DNA from: Taudactylus pleione
Taxonomy: Eukaryota; Chordata; Amphibia; Anura; Myobatrachidae
NCBI GenBank assembly: GCA_031769625.1
Contig: JAUIMM010000534.1
Span: 7,518,001 to 7,582,000, forward strand
Length of the DNA: 64,000 bases
Reading direction: 5' to 3'
The notes below the pieces were generated by a model. The model worked only from the letters and a program-made list of their open reading frames with translations. It ran no database searches and was not told the origin of the DNA. A program made the translations under genes and the position numbers. Numbering within the stretch: position 1 is the first letter of the stretch; every line of letters starts with the position of its first letter. Of the stretch, positions 11,602 through 22,223 are shown one piece after another.

Positions 11602-12535
11602 AGGCTCTATTTATTAACATTATTTTTACTAAAATAAAGTGAAAAAGGGTGTTTTCACACCCTTTTCACATTATTTTAGTTTCACCTGTAGTTATTACAG
11701 GGCAATTGGAGTAGAATTAGTAAAATTCTACTCCAACCCCCAGTATCACTTATTTTTAGTAAAGCAGATCGCATTTCCCATAATTGTAATGGGAAATGTG
11801 ATCTGTGTGCAAGTTACTAAAAATAAAATTGTGAAAAAATACCGGGGGAAGCCCTGTGATAATAACGCCACCTGGAGGTGGCGTTATCCAGGGTCTCCTC
11901 CGGTTACCGGGCTCCCACTCTGCTCTAACGGGGAGAGCAGAGGCGGGAGCCGGTACCAGTAATCAGCTGTGTGGTCTAAATAGACCGCAAGCTGATTGCT
12001 GTAAAAAAAAGAAAAAAAAAATTAAACATTTTTTTTTTCACTTACCTGAATCCAGGGACCGGTGATCGGGCCTCCGGTGATGGCTCCTCTCCGGTCAGCT
12101 GGTCTCCCACAGTGCACTGGGGCCCGGTCATCAGGTGATCGGGCCCCAGTGCAGTATGGGAGATCACCTGATCGGGAAGCCCGGAGAAGACCACCGGAGG
12201 CCAGGAGGATGCAGGTAAGTGTAATGAAGGGAGGGGGGGTCCGCGATCGCGGGGGGCGGGGCTTAGCGCCGGGGGCGGGGCTTAGCATCGGTGGGGGTGT
12301 AGTAGCGGTGGTCGGTCGGCGCATGCGTGGGCTCTTAGTCGCGGTATTTTTTCCGAAAATACCGCGACTAGAGTGCGGATGGGATCCGCAGGGACAGAGC
12401 TTTATCGCAAGCTCTGTCCCTGCAAGGGATTTATAGTAAATCCCTGTGATATTACCTGAATTCGCAATGCGAATTCACTCGGTAATATCACACTACAATC
12501 CGCATTCAATATGTGGATTGTAGTAAATAGAGCCC
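11602..12535 (+). mobile_element. Serial-hairpin non-autonomous element, family 2
   Basis: The ends are AGGCTCTATTTATTA and TAGTAAATAGAGCCC, flanked by TAA (11599-11601, 12536-12538). The 934 bp is a chain of hairpins: 11629-11679, 11706-11736, 11767-11803, 11862-11887, a larger GC-rich set in 11900-12215, 12337-12369, 12389-12422, and nested stems from 12440 to the right end. The TAA duplication and end sequence suggest PIF/Harbinger. There is no transposase. It shares no obvious sequence with family 1 despite the same architecture. Confidence 0.8.
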
Positions 12536-12719
12536 TAAGAGAGATACATCAGGTTTACAAATGTGTATACCCAAGATAGCATAGAGATGCAACTTGACAG
12601 TTTTAGCAATAAATGTGAAACCTGGATTACCCTATTGGTACACAATATATCGTAATGAAGAGTCATATACACAAGAGAGGATATTGTCATGTTATTAATA
12701 AAGTTGCGTGTCGTATATA

Positions 12720-12840
12720 AAATGTAATTATTATTATTATTATTATTATCCTTTATTTATATGGCTCCACAAGTGTTCCGCAGCGCCTTACATAGTACAT
12801 AGAACTAATAAGTGAACAAGAAACAAGTAACTTACAGTAC
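12720..12840 (-). repeat. 3' tail of a LINE or SINE-like repeat
   Basis: On the minus strand a segment resembling the 3' end of amphibian LINE-type repeats (GCGCTGCGGAACACTTGTGG) runs into a (AAT)n microsatellite tail at 12725-12750. The rest of the element, if any, is not recognisable. Confidence 0.5.
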
Positions 12841-13219
12841 AATACAGTGCAGGACAAGGACACGATTTTTATACATTGCTGCAATAGCGATTAAACACTC
12901 ACAATAAGCAGCCGAGAGTTGTCAGTCATGTGTTAGGTGCGCTTATGTGAAGTAAAGAGTAGAAGAAAATGTAAAAAGAAGCACATGAGGGAAGAGGTCC
13001 CTGCTTGTGAGAGCTTACATTCATGTAATGAAATACAAACACTCTGGAATCTGTCATTCCAACTTTTAAAATTCAGTAGGAATATTCTTTTCTGCAGTTA
13101 TCGAAATGCAAAGACAAGTAATCTGAATAGACAGCTGCCGTTTGATAGAATTGCAATGCTACTGAATGATGTTCTATCAGCTGGAGGTGTGAAGTGGTGA
13201 ATCAGAAGTGACTAGAGAC
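12841..13219. other. No feature recognised
   Basis: Possibly a continuation of the retroelement tail at its start. No gene or clear repeat boundary is seen. Confidence 0.4.
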
Positions 13220-13222
13220 TAT

Positions 13223-13760
13223 GGGCCTGATTCAGAGCTGAACGCTCTGACCAGAGCGCTCGCTCTGAATCAGGGCCCTCCTACCTTTTTTTGGAGCGTC
13301 CTCATGGATGCTCGCATAGCTGTGGGTTACCACCCACAGCTATAGTGAGCGTCCATGATGATGGTCGCGATGGTCTTGACCATCGCGACCATCGGGTTTG
13401 CGACGGAGACCCTGCGGTAGGGTCTCGCTGCCACAAGCCCTGGATTGATTTTGGCTCTATCAGAGCCAAATCACTCCCACTGACATCACTAGTGATGTCA
13501 GTGGGGCCGGCTTGGGACGGTAGGCGTTCCCATGGGAACGCCTCCGTCTGGCAGGCACGCCCACCAAAGGGGGCATGCTGTCAATCAACATCGACAGCAC
13601 GCCCCCTTTGGTGCGAGACCCGGAGCGATGGTGAGCCCGTCGCTCGCCGGGTCTCGCGCATGCGCACGACGGAGCTCCATCCGTCGTGTGCATGCGCAGT
13701 GGGGAACATCGACCCGCTTGCGAGCGTCCTGCCGCTCGCGAGCGGGTCTGAATGACCCCC
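13223..13760 (+). mobile_element. Serial-hairpin element family 1, copy B
   Basis: Starts GGGCCTGATTCAGAG and ends GTCTGAATGACCCCC. TAT flanks both sides (13220-13222, 13761-13763). The hairpin order is as in copy A: a TIR-proximal stem, a long stem around 13308-13360, GATGGTCGCGATGG with its inverse, 13446-13474, GACATCACTAGTGATGTC, GGCGTTCCCATGGGAACGCC, 13564-13612, 13615-13655, a stem around 13657-13700, and GACCCGCTTGCGAGCG with its inverse. Arm sequences differ from copy A but remain self-complementary. No coding function is proposed. Confidence 0.78.
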
Positions 13761-13765
13761 TATGT

Positions 13766-13940
13766 AAAGCTGGGTACACACTATATGATATATTTTGCAA
13801 TCTTGATAACCTCTATCAGTCTGCGTGATCTTCGTATAGTGTGTACTCCCAATCTGTCGTTTACACACGTCGTTCATGGCATTGCATCAGATTGGACAAT
13901 GCAATGAACGATGTGGTGCACATTGTGTAGTGTGTACGCA
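13766..13940. mobile_element. Short MITE with GGGTACACACTA ends
   Basis: Starts AAGCTGGGTACACACTA and near its right end carries TAGTGTGTACGC. The internal halves are partly inverted (ATTGCATCAG and CAATGCAATGAACG). A relative lies at 41931-42068. Exact right end and target duplication are uncertain. Confidence 0.5.
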
Positions 13941-13945
13941 TGATC

Positions 13946-14569
13946 CGCACACAGGGCCTGACCCAGAGATGTATGTGTCACACCCTAAGGTGTTGTTTGG
14001 GGATTTTTCACCGTAAAGTTGTTCCTGTTCCTTCTTCTTCCCTACACCACAGCAGACAGGCAGGTGTTCCCCGAATCCCATCACAGCAATTAGCACACCA
14101 AATGAAAATAATATTCGCTTTATTTAGCAGGAACTCTTTGAGATTCAGGAACCACTTATGAACAAATATGTAAAAGTAATTTATGCACAGCAACACAATA
14201 TCATTAAATTATACAACTGAAATGTATTTTTATTTGCAATTACAACAAAGTTACAGAAACATAGGTAAAAACTTTCACACACCTAACACTATCATTTCAT
14301 TCTATAGTATTCCCCAATACCAGGCTAATCCTGGAAGTCCTACCTGGCCAGGTTATCGTCAGTGCACACACAGGTTAGCGGATTATGTTCTTCAGCTAAA
14401 TGGACTCTGAGTTACGTGTCACTCTTATTCAACAAGTCTGGAATATAGAGGTCCTAGCCTTATGATCTTTTAGCCTGAGGGGAAAAGTCAACGTCTGATG
14501 CCAGAGTATTTTAGAGTCACTGAATCCTTTACCCTGGCTGCTATGTAAAATGGGTTTGAAGATCTCAAT
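13946..14569. other. No feature recognised
   Basis: Only short chance reading frames and no repeat ends. Confidence 0.4.
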
Positions 14570-14577
14570 GCATAGTG

Positions 14578-14733
14578 CAGACCTGGCCAACCTGTGGCTC
14601 TCCTACAAGTACAACTACAAGTCCCAGCATGCATTGCAACAGTTTTAGCATTCCCTAATAGCAAAACTGTAGCAGGGCATGTTGGGGCTTGTAGTTTCAC
14701 AACAGCTGGAGAGCCACAGGTTGGCCAGGCCTG
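14578..14733. mobile_element. 156-bp hAT MITE
   Basis: Starts CAGACCTGGCCAACCTGTGG and ends with the inverse CCACAGGTTGGCCAGGCCTG. It is flanked by GCATAGTG (14570-14577) and GCGTAGTG (14734-14741), an 8-bp duplication with one mismatch. The inner halves are also inverted (ACTACAAGTCCCAGCATGC). The pattern is that of a hAT-type MITE. Confidence 0.85.
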
Positions 14734-14741
14734 GCGTAGTG

Positions 14742-15935
14742 TATTAGCAGGGCCAGGTCACCCCCATTATGCTGATTACGCAGGTGCGTAGAGTGCCAGC
14801 CAGCAGAGGGGCCAGAATACAAGAAACATATGCCCCGTGCTGTCAGTGTCAGCGAGCACCATCGGACTCGGAGGGGTCATCATGACAGAGAAAGAAGGTT
14901 CCTGCCGGCAGGGTAGAGCTTATTTCCCCTTCACGCTATGTACCTGGAAGTGACGTGCAGTGAGGGCGGAAGTGAGATTCCATGCCCATAAAGTCCACCT
15001 AAAGAAGAAAGTTGTCCCCTCACGGGCTCACTTAGCTCGCCAGAAGGTGACTTCTGGTTGTAAAGGGTAAGAGGAGCAGACAGCACCTGGTGGGGTGACC
15101 GGGGGAGGGAATTGCACTGAGCCCTTTGTCCCTGCACCTGATCGCTCTAGGGGTCCCGCATCCGCCTGCCGCTGGTGCTGTGCTCTGCTGGCCGCTATCC
15201 TGCTGCAACCTTGGCCAACCCCACTGGTGACCATTCCCAGCACACACGCAGGAACCGATCACCCAAGCCCCAATTTCTTTTCTGTAGAAAGGGGGAGAGT
15301 GGGATCACCGCAGTTGTAATGCAATACATTCCACATTGGAACGCACAGATGATTCCATAGTACGGAAGCCCAGTGTAGTCAAACTAAGCAATGTGCTCTA
15401 TAGCAAGCACAATAAGCAATGCATGTGACCCAGTGTGTGTTTTCTTCCTACCTCCCAGTGTTATTTTTGCTCTCATATATACTCCATATAATGTCATCAC
15501 ATCAGGCTGCATATTCTGCCATCACCCCATCATTGTAACTCTTTTCCACATTGTATCAACAGTCTGCATCTGCTTTAGCAACTTATTTTCCAGTTGCACT
15601 GACCTGTGGACTACATTTGGTGGTTGATGTTTAAAAATAATTTTTCTACATTTAATTTTAAAGCGGCGAGATGCATTTGTACAGTTAGTGGGAAAATGAG
15701 AAGACACTGCCAGCCAGGTTGGCGGTAAAGATGTCACATAGGCACTGTGTGTGTGTATGTATAAGTGAATAAACTGTACATGATAGTATACGGAGCTCCA
15801 CTAAGGTGACTACCCACTATATCATACTGTGAGGAACACTTCAGAAGATATAAATGGCCACAGCAGCCATTTTCCAGGCGTTCTGTGTAGCGCCCTTCCA
15901 GCCGACGTGGGACTTCCGAGAGGTAAGTATTATAA
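14742..15935. other. No gene recognised
   Basis: Mixed sequence, moderately GC-rich at 14820-15300, with no long reading frame. I see no splice or promoter pattern strong enough to call an exon. Confidence 0.4.
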
Positions 15936-15940
15936 TATAT

Positions 15941-15973
15941 GGGTGCAGGGTGTGCACCGCACACCCTGCACCC
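15941..15973. repeat. Perfect 14-bp hairpin, end of a hAT MITE
   Basis: GGGTGCAGGGTGTG and its inverse are separated by five bases. The following ATTATAGATACGCCCCTGAG resembles, on the minus strand, the end of a hAT MITE (CAGGGGCGTATCTATAAT). The partner end is not found, so this is a fragment. Confidence 0.5.
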
Positions 15974-15993
15974 ATTATAGATACGCCCCTGAG

Positions 15994-18686
15994 CCCACAC
16001 ATAATAACCCACTATTAAGTGTGTATAAGGGATATTATGGTTGAGCGCAGCTGTGTATTTTACATTTATTCCGTCTTTATCTTTTTATTTCGTGGTGATT
16101 TTATATAACCACAGGAGTGGATATTAGATTAAATAATAAAAGTTCTGTTTTATTGATATCTCATTGTGAGACATATAAGGGATCTTTTAGTCTTCCTTTT
16201 TGTACATTGATTATCATGCTTCTCACTAAGGACACTGTCTCTGATTCCACCCCACCACAGCACTGCTGCCTGCTGGGATGCGGCTCTCACACAGCTGCCG
16301 TGGGACGTCCCCTCAGCAGGGTAGCCAGCTCTCCTGAGTGGTCACCTCAGAACTCACCTATTGGTCAGGGAGAGCTGCTCTATGTAGCCTCTGGCTAGGT
16401 GCCAGGATGTTTCCCGCCACAGCATGAGTAGGTTTAAATACTCTCTCAGCCCAACTGTCAATGGCTCCCACAGCTGCAGTGTCAGGGGAGAAGGGAGGGG
16501 ACCCCTGTAGAGTATCTCACAGTGCCATGTTCCCAATGCAGCCCAAACACAACAGTTCACCCAAAACAGAGGCAGTATATATGTGGTACCCCCAAAGTGT
16601 ATAGGGTGTACCCCTTTGGACTGAGAAAAACTGCCAGTATATATATATATGTCTTGACCTCTCACAGAGAAGAACTTGGATCAGGCTGCCAGCACTGGGC
16701 TATGGCTAATAACAGACACGCAGCCAGGGACAGGTCATTGCGGCTGCAGGATAGGGAAAACTGTTCCCATACAGAGATATAGGTGGTCAAGTGAGGAGAA
16801 GCGGCGCGTGCGGCCGGCGGGAAGGGGCCCGCATGCGACCGCAAGTGATAAAAGGTCCAGTAACGGACCGTTGGAGTATTGTGTGTGGAGGCGGTTTGAG
16901 GAAAGGACACCTCCACGCTGTGTCTCTCCTACCTCAGGGGGAGAGTGGGGATTCCGGCTGACACAGCAATGGCCTGGAGGCGCAGTCCGGAGCAGTAGAA
17001 GGGGCCAGAGGTAGTCAGCTGGTAGGAGTTCCCTGCGTTAAGGGACTTTTACCTCAGCGGCCAGCGGTGGCCGGAGTCGTGGCAGATCCCTGGCAGTGAT
17101 GTCCGGCACTTGGGACATCACCAGAGCAGAGCACTGAATCACCTAAACCCCCTGCTTCCTGTCATCAGCGCATATAGGAGGCGGAGCAGTGGAGTGACAT
17201 TCTCCATGGAGAGTCCGGGCCCTCAGGAAGACAAGCCAGAGGAAGTGAAGAGCAAAGACAGGGCCTTTCCAGTTAAGGGCTGGCCCGGGGCGGACTCTGA
17301 GAGGCAGGTTCGGGCGGAGCTGTGGCAGAGATCGGAACATCCAGTCAGTGATCAGCTGGTGAAATTAGAGTCCTGAGGTGCAGATTCCCCAGGACGTGGT
17401 TGGACTTGTGAGTACTACAGTCAGCCCTTATGTGAAGCAACCATTCCATTCCTCTAATACAGTGTCTTGGGACTGACATAACTAGTAGATGAGGTGCAAC
17501 ACATCAGCCAACTCCCTACATGTAGTCGGCAGAGACTCTGTTATCAGCTGTTCAGGGAGTTCATTCTTTACAACAAATGATAAGGATTGCCAGTTAATAC
17601 ACAGTTTTGCAATCCACTATAGGCCGATGCCGGTATCTTAATTTAAGGAGACAGTTGAGATTTAAAGCATTATCCTGCAGCATAACTTTCCAGAAAACAG
17701 TAGTAAACTCCTCTATTTGTGCTACCAGTGACCCGGCAATGTCTATGTTGAGGTAGTGAAGTTATTATTCTCCTAAAGCTATCAAAGGAGTATAGCCAGA
17801 ATAGCAACACAAAAGAATTGCATCTTAAAAACTAACGGCATCGTTTACAGTCTAGCCAGTAATTCAGCTCTCTGTCAGCAGTAAGTCCAAATGAAGGATA
17901 ATACAACGACAGGAGACACTTACTGTATCCTTTATATGAACGAAGTTCTATTTCAGCTTACTGTCCTGCTAGCCTGCAAATACTACTGAGTACAACAAGT
18001 ATCCCGGGCAACGTTTGCAAACACTGGGTTTTACCTAGACACTCTCTTGCATGCAGAAGTAATGAGAAACATTTATTGATTTTGTGCACAAAATAATAGA
18101 GGGAAATATTTTATCTATTATTGATATTGCATTTTTATATTTTTCCTGTTTGCATATTTATTGCTTAACCCTTCTTCTGGTAGTTGGATCTGTGATTCCA
18201 GAGTTCCAGTTATAATAAAATTTCCGGATACCAGTGTACTTTTCTGTCTTACAATATAAGAGATACATTGCATTGTGCATTGTTGTTTGTATTGCTTATG
18301 TAGGAGTCGTCCCTATATTGAATTGATCTTGTTGAATAAATACAACATCCTTTTGCCCATTATTGCCTGTATCTATTTGGTAACCTTCCGGAAGAGCCCA
18401 AGATGATCCAGAGACTGAGTACTTGGTAAGGAAGCACTCCAACATCCTACACCCAGAACAGTACACCCTTAGTGGGGTGTCACATATACACAGGGGAGCC
18501 ACATAAGTTCCTTCACAGTATGAGTGTGATACCTTTATATAAATGTATATTTGTTACAAGTCGTGGTCATGACTTGTTTCCCTCCAGCAATACACCTTCA
18601 TCTGCCAGTGTTTCTCTTGGAGTCATTCCGTCAGTTGCTAGGAGATCCGGACGCCGCAGTATGTCACGTGTGAACCACAACACAGC
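15994..18686. other. No gene or defined element
   Basis: Short reading frames only. The part at 16480-17400 is GC-rich and unlike its neighbours. It could be a retroelement or a non-coding exon, but I see no LTR pair, domain or polyadenylation pattern to support either. Confidence 0.35.
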
Positions 18687-18789
18687 GTGACTGGATCCTT
18701 TCCTTATTTGTACATGCTGGTCTTTTGCCGCCTCGCCGACTATAATGTTTCCTTTTGGACCCCTGGCTCTGAGAATGGTCTGTGTTGTT

Positions 18790-19345
18790 GTTTCCTATTC
18801 CAAACGGACTTCAATTTACCAGCTCCCAAGCTGCTCCAGCTCCCTAGCTGCTCCGGCTCTCAAAGCCACATCTCTGGCTCTCAAGCTGCGCTATCGGCTC
18901 TCCAGCCACACCTGCTCTCAAAGCCGCATTACCTGCCCTCAAGCCTCCAGCTGCACCGCCGGCTCTCAAGCCACACCGGCTCGCAAAGCCAAATCACGCG
19001 CTGCCCAGCCGCACCACGGGCTCTCAAAGCCGCTTCACCTGCTCACAAAGCCGCATCTCCGGCTCTTAATCCGCACCACCGGCTCTCAAGCCACTCCATC
19101 GGCTCTCAAGCCACAGCGACTCTCAAAGCCACATCACTGGGTCTCAAGCCGCACCATCGGCCCTCAAGCCACACTGGCTCTCAAAGCCGCTTCACCTGCT
19201 CACAAAACCGCACCATCGGCTCTCAAGCTACACCGTCAGTTCTCAAACCACACTGGCTCTCAAAGCCACATTACCTGCTCACAAAGCCACACCTCCGGCT
19301 CTCAAGCCGCACCATCGGATGTTTAGCCGCACCATAGGCTCTCGA
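18790..19345. repeat. GGCTCTCAAGCC minisatellite
   Basis: Imperfect short units built on GGCTCTCAAGCCGCACC and CTCAAAGCCACATC run for about 550 bp. The repetition leaves two overlapping forward frames open (216 residues from 18687 and 193 from 18745). Neither has a recognisable domain, and both are low-complexity Ser/His/Leu/Gln repeats, so I do not call a gene. Confidence 0.7.
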
Positions 19346-19699
19346 AGTTGCACGACTGACTCTTTATGCCACACCATCAACTACCAGTTGCATCCTAAGG
19401 CCGGCAGTATTAGTCACACGGTTTCCCATCAAACACCTACTCTCTCACATTAAACTCTTGTCTTCCTAGGCATCTGTGTAAACCACTACTACTGCGAGTT
19501 TAAGTCCAGGTGGCCACCTAAGTACCGGTGAACGTTACCAGTTCTAAGGGAACAAAGGGTGGTTGTTATTGGCGGAAAACTTTGTTAGTTTGAGTTCTAG
19601 CGGGTTTACACAAGTGTGTCTAGGAAACCGTAACATTATTATACTTTGGTTGGGTATTACATATGCTATTCCGATGTTTACGCAGATGAGCAATAATCG

Positions 19700-20135
19700 T
19701 CAATCTACGTATGCTTCTTAGTCGCACAGTGCATTACCATAGCCACTCGCAGCGACTATTTTCACGCAGGGTGATTGACAGTCAGGCATAACTTGTGGGA
19801 GGTAATGGGGGAGTAGTGGCAAATACGCAGACGTGTCGCAACCGTTTACTGGGCCGGTCAGAGCCTGCACTTGCAATTCAGTACACCGATAACATGGCTC
19901 CGGTGTCTCAGTACACACAGCCATTATGCGCCACCATAGGGCTACGCAGAAGTCCAATTATCGAAGGACCTGCATCTGCGGCTACGTCTTTGTACACAAC
20001 GCTTTGATTTGAGAAGCTGCAGGTGGGCATCTCAATACATATCCTGGTGACTGCAACATTTGCATATTCTCACATAGTTGTTGCATAAAAAGAGGCATCA
20101 GTGACTGCGGTAGCTCACATCTCTGTATCAGGCCC
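19700..20135 (-). mobile_element. MITE related to 32740-33132 and 42987-43310
   Basis: The right end reads CTCTGTATCAGGCCC near 20135. Internal blocks (GGTAATGGGGGAGT, CGTACGCA-like and GCAACATTTGCATATT) recur in the two relatives. The left end is not clear. Non-coding. Confidence 0.5.
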
Positions 20136-20187
20136 ATAGTGTACAGGAGAAACCATTAATTGGATACAATCCCCAACATTATACATA

Positions 20188-20610
20188 GGGCTCCATTTAT
20201 TAAAGCATTTGTGTGGGTATATTATTAGCATTACCGCTTTTAGGTTTCTTTTTATCAATAGTTTGCTCCCCGGCGAGCGGTAATGCTAAATAACCTGTCA
20301 GCGCTGTTTTTTTGCTCCAAACAGCGCTGAGGAATGGAATTTTTATATATATTGGGCGCATGTGCTGTGAGACCTGGCTCCCTTCTTGATTTCCCTGCAG
20401 CGGCAGCAATCTCCCTTCCCAGCCCAGCGTGTTGTTTGCTGGGCTGGGAGAGAGGCTGCTCGTGCTCGCAGGGATGGAGAGGTCTCTGCTGGAGTCCTGA
20501 GGAGAGGGAGGAGGAGTTAGGGTGGAAGGAACTTGGCTACCAGTTGCTGCGGGAAGGAGGGAGGAAGGGGGCAGCCGGCTGCTACTCTGGATGCATTTAC
20601 GGAAGGTCTG
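20188..20610 (+). mobile_element. Truncated serial-hairpin element (family 2-like)
   Basis: Starts GGGCTCCATTTATTAA, close to the family 2 end. It folds as TAGCATTACCGC with its inverse (about 20226-20288), CAGCGCTGTTT with its inverse (20299-20330) and CTTCCCAGCCCAGC with its inverse (20413-20450). The expected right terminal repeat is missing, so the 3' part is lost or diverged. Confidence 0.5.
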
Positions 20611-20936
20611 ACCCGTCTCAGAAATTGCAAGTCTCGTCGCACACAGTGAGTGCTCAAGCTGTGTAGGCAATTGCAGTGGCTAATTTATGCACACCATGAA
20701 ACGGAGTTCAAACGGACAGGCACGACTGCGTTTCTGCAACCGCTCCCCTGTCACCATCCCCAAATGCTCACGGCCTGTCACTCACTCTGCGATGGATTCC
20801 ACAGTGCACCCGTATTCACAGTACAAGCGTTGAGCATGCGCAGTGCGGTGCATACACATGAACAGTACGCAACAATCAACCTTACGCAGTTGCATTAGCT
20901 ATCTATGCCGAATCAGGTCCACAGTACGAAAATGAG

Positions 20937-20938
<2 letters not shown>

Positions 20939-20970
<32 letters not shown>

Positions 20971-20981
20971 GTATATACACA
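20939..20981. repeat. (TA)n microsatellite
   Basis: An uninterrupted TA run at 20939-20964 followed by CA-rich sequence. It lies directly beside the Tc1 element. Confidence 0.9.
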
Positions 20982-22191
20982 CAGTGAAGTCACATTATTA
21001 TGACCACCAGCTAATAGCCAGAGTAACCGTCGCGTGCAGCACAGACAGCAGCTAGACTCTGCTGGTAGGTTGGCACAGGTATCTGGAGCCATGAATAGGG
21101 GGAGGGGCCCTAGATCACCATGTTGACTGCAGTGCATCCCACAGCTGCTGGAGGGTGCGTGGTGGAGTATCCATAGAGCGAACACAACAATTGAGGTCGT
21201 CCCACAGATGCTCATTTGTGTTCAAGTCCGGGAAATTATCGGACCAGGAAAGTACTTGGAAGTCTTGGTCATGCTCGTCCAACCACTGACGGAAATTTCT
21301 AGCTGTGTGACATGTCGCATTGTCTTGCTGGAAGATCCCATCCGCCTCAGGGAAGACAATCAGCATGTATGGGTGTACGTGCTCTGCAAGGATGGATTCA
21401 TAACCAAATTGGTTGAGGGTGCATTCGACATGGATGAGTGGGCCCAGAGAGTGCTATGAAAATATTCCCGAGACCATAACGCTGCCACTACCAGCTTGTG
21501 TTCTTCCAGCAATGGTTGCAGGGTGTTTGCTCTCCGATGTTTCTTGCTTGACATGCCTACGCTCATCCTTTTGATAAAGCAAAAAACATAACTCATCAGA
21601 GAAGGCAAACCTTTGCCAATCTGTGGAGGTCCATTTCCGATACAAGCGTGCTAATTGAAGCCTTTTCCGCCAATGCACCTTCGTTAGCATAGGTACAATG
21701 ACCATCTGTTTGCTTCAGAGCCCTATACGCAGCAGGGTTTGGTGAACTGTAATTTTAGACACACGCCTGGTGGCCCCCAGGTTCATGTTGACATTGAGTT
21801 GCTCCACTATAGCGTGTCGGTCGGCCCTCACGTACCTTCGTAGCCGACATTCACCTCTCACATCACGTAGTGCTCTGCACATCGGTTATTCACAATGGTG
21901 CCATTCATCCAGTCACGATACACCTTCACCATTGCAGCACGCGTACAGTTCACAAACTGCCCTGTTTCAGAAGTACTGCCACCCGTGGCCCGAAATCCAA
22001 TATTCATCCCTTTTTGCAATTCAGATAAATCACCCCTTTTACCCATGACAGCAATGAGTGATGTGTGTGCAGATGACTTATCACACACCTCATATACCCA
22101 CCAAGCCAACACACGGCACTTGACGTACTTCGTGGGCTACGCGCTCCCGATGTGAAATGTAGGAGGTGGTCATAATAATGTGACTTGACTG
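20982..22191 (-). mobile_element. Tc1/mariner transposon, inactive
   Basis: About 1.2 kb with terminal inverted repeats: CAGTGAAGTCACATTATTAT at 20982 and the inverse CATAATAATGTGACTTGACTG ending near 22191. It is inserted in TA-rich sequence, as Tc1 requires. The transposase lies on the minus strand and is broken. Confidence 0.85.
21115..22112 (-). pseudogene. Broken Tc1-like transposase
   Basis: Homology is spread over several frames. The N-terminal DNA-binding part (GKRGDLSELQKG, TAAMVKVYRDW-like) lies at 21858-22112. The first catalytic Asp region, FAFSDELCFLLYQ, is within 21454-21705. GIFQQDNATCHTARNF (second Asp) and FPDLNTNEHLWDDL (Glu) lie within 21115-21366. Family members usually read PDLNPIEHLWD, so two residues near the Glu are altered. 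Frameshifts between these parts make a working protein impossible. Confidence 0.85.
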
Positions 22192-22223
22192 TGTGTGTGT
22201 GTATATATATGATATTTAAACAA

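Noticed and set aside
11639..12436. Small genes of 69-124 residues around 12 kb
   Set aside because: They lie wholly inside the serial-hairpin element and follow its palindromes.
16480..17400. Host exon or promoter island
   Set aside because: It is GC-rich, but no long frame, recognised domain or consistent splice pattern is present.
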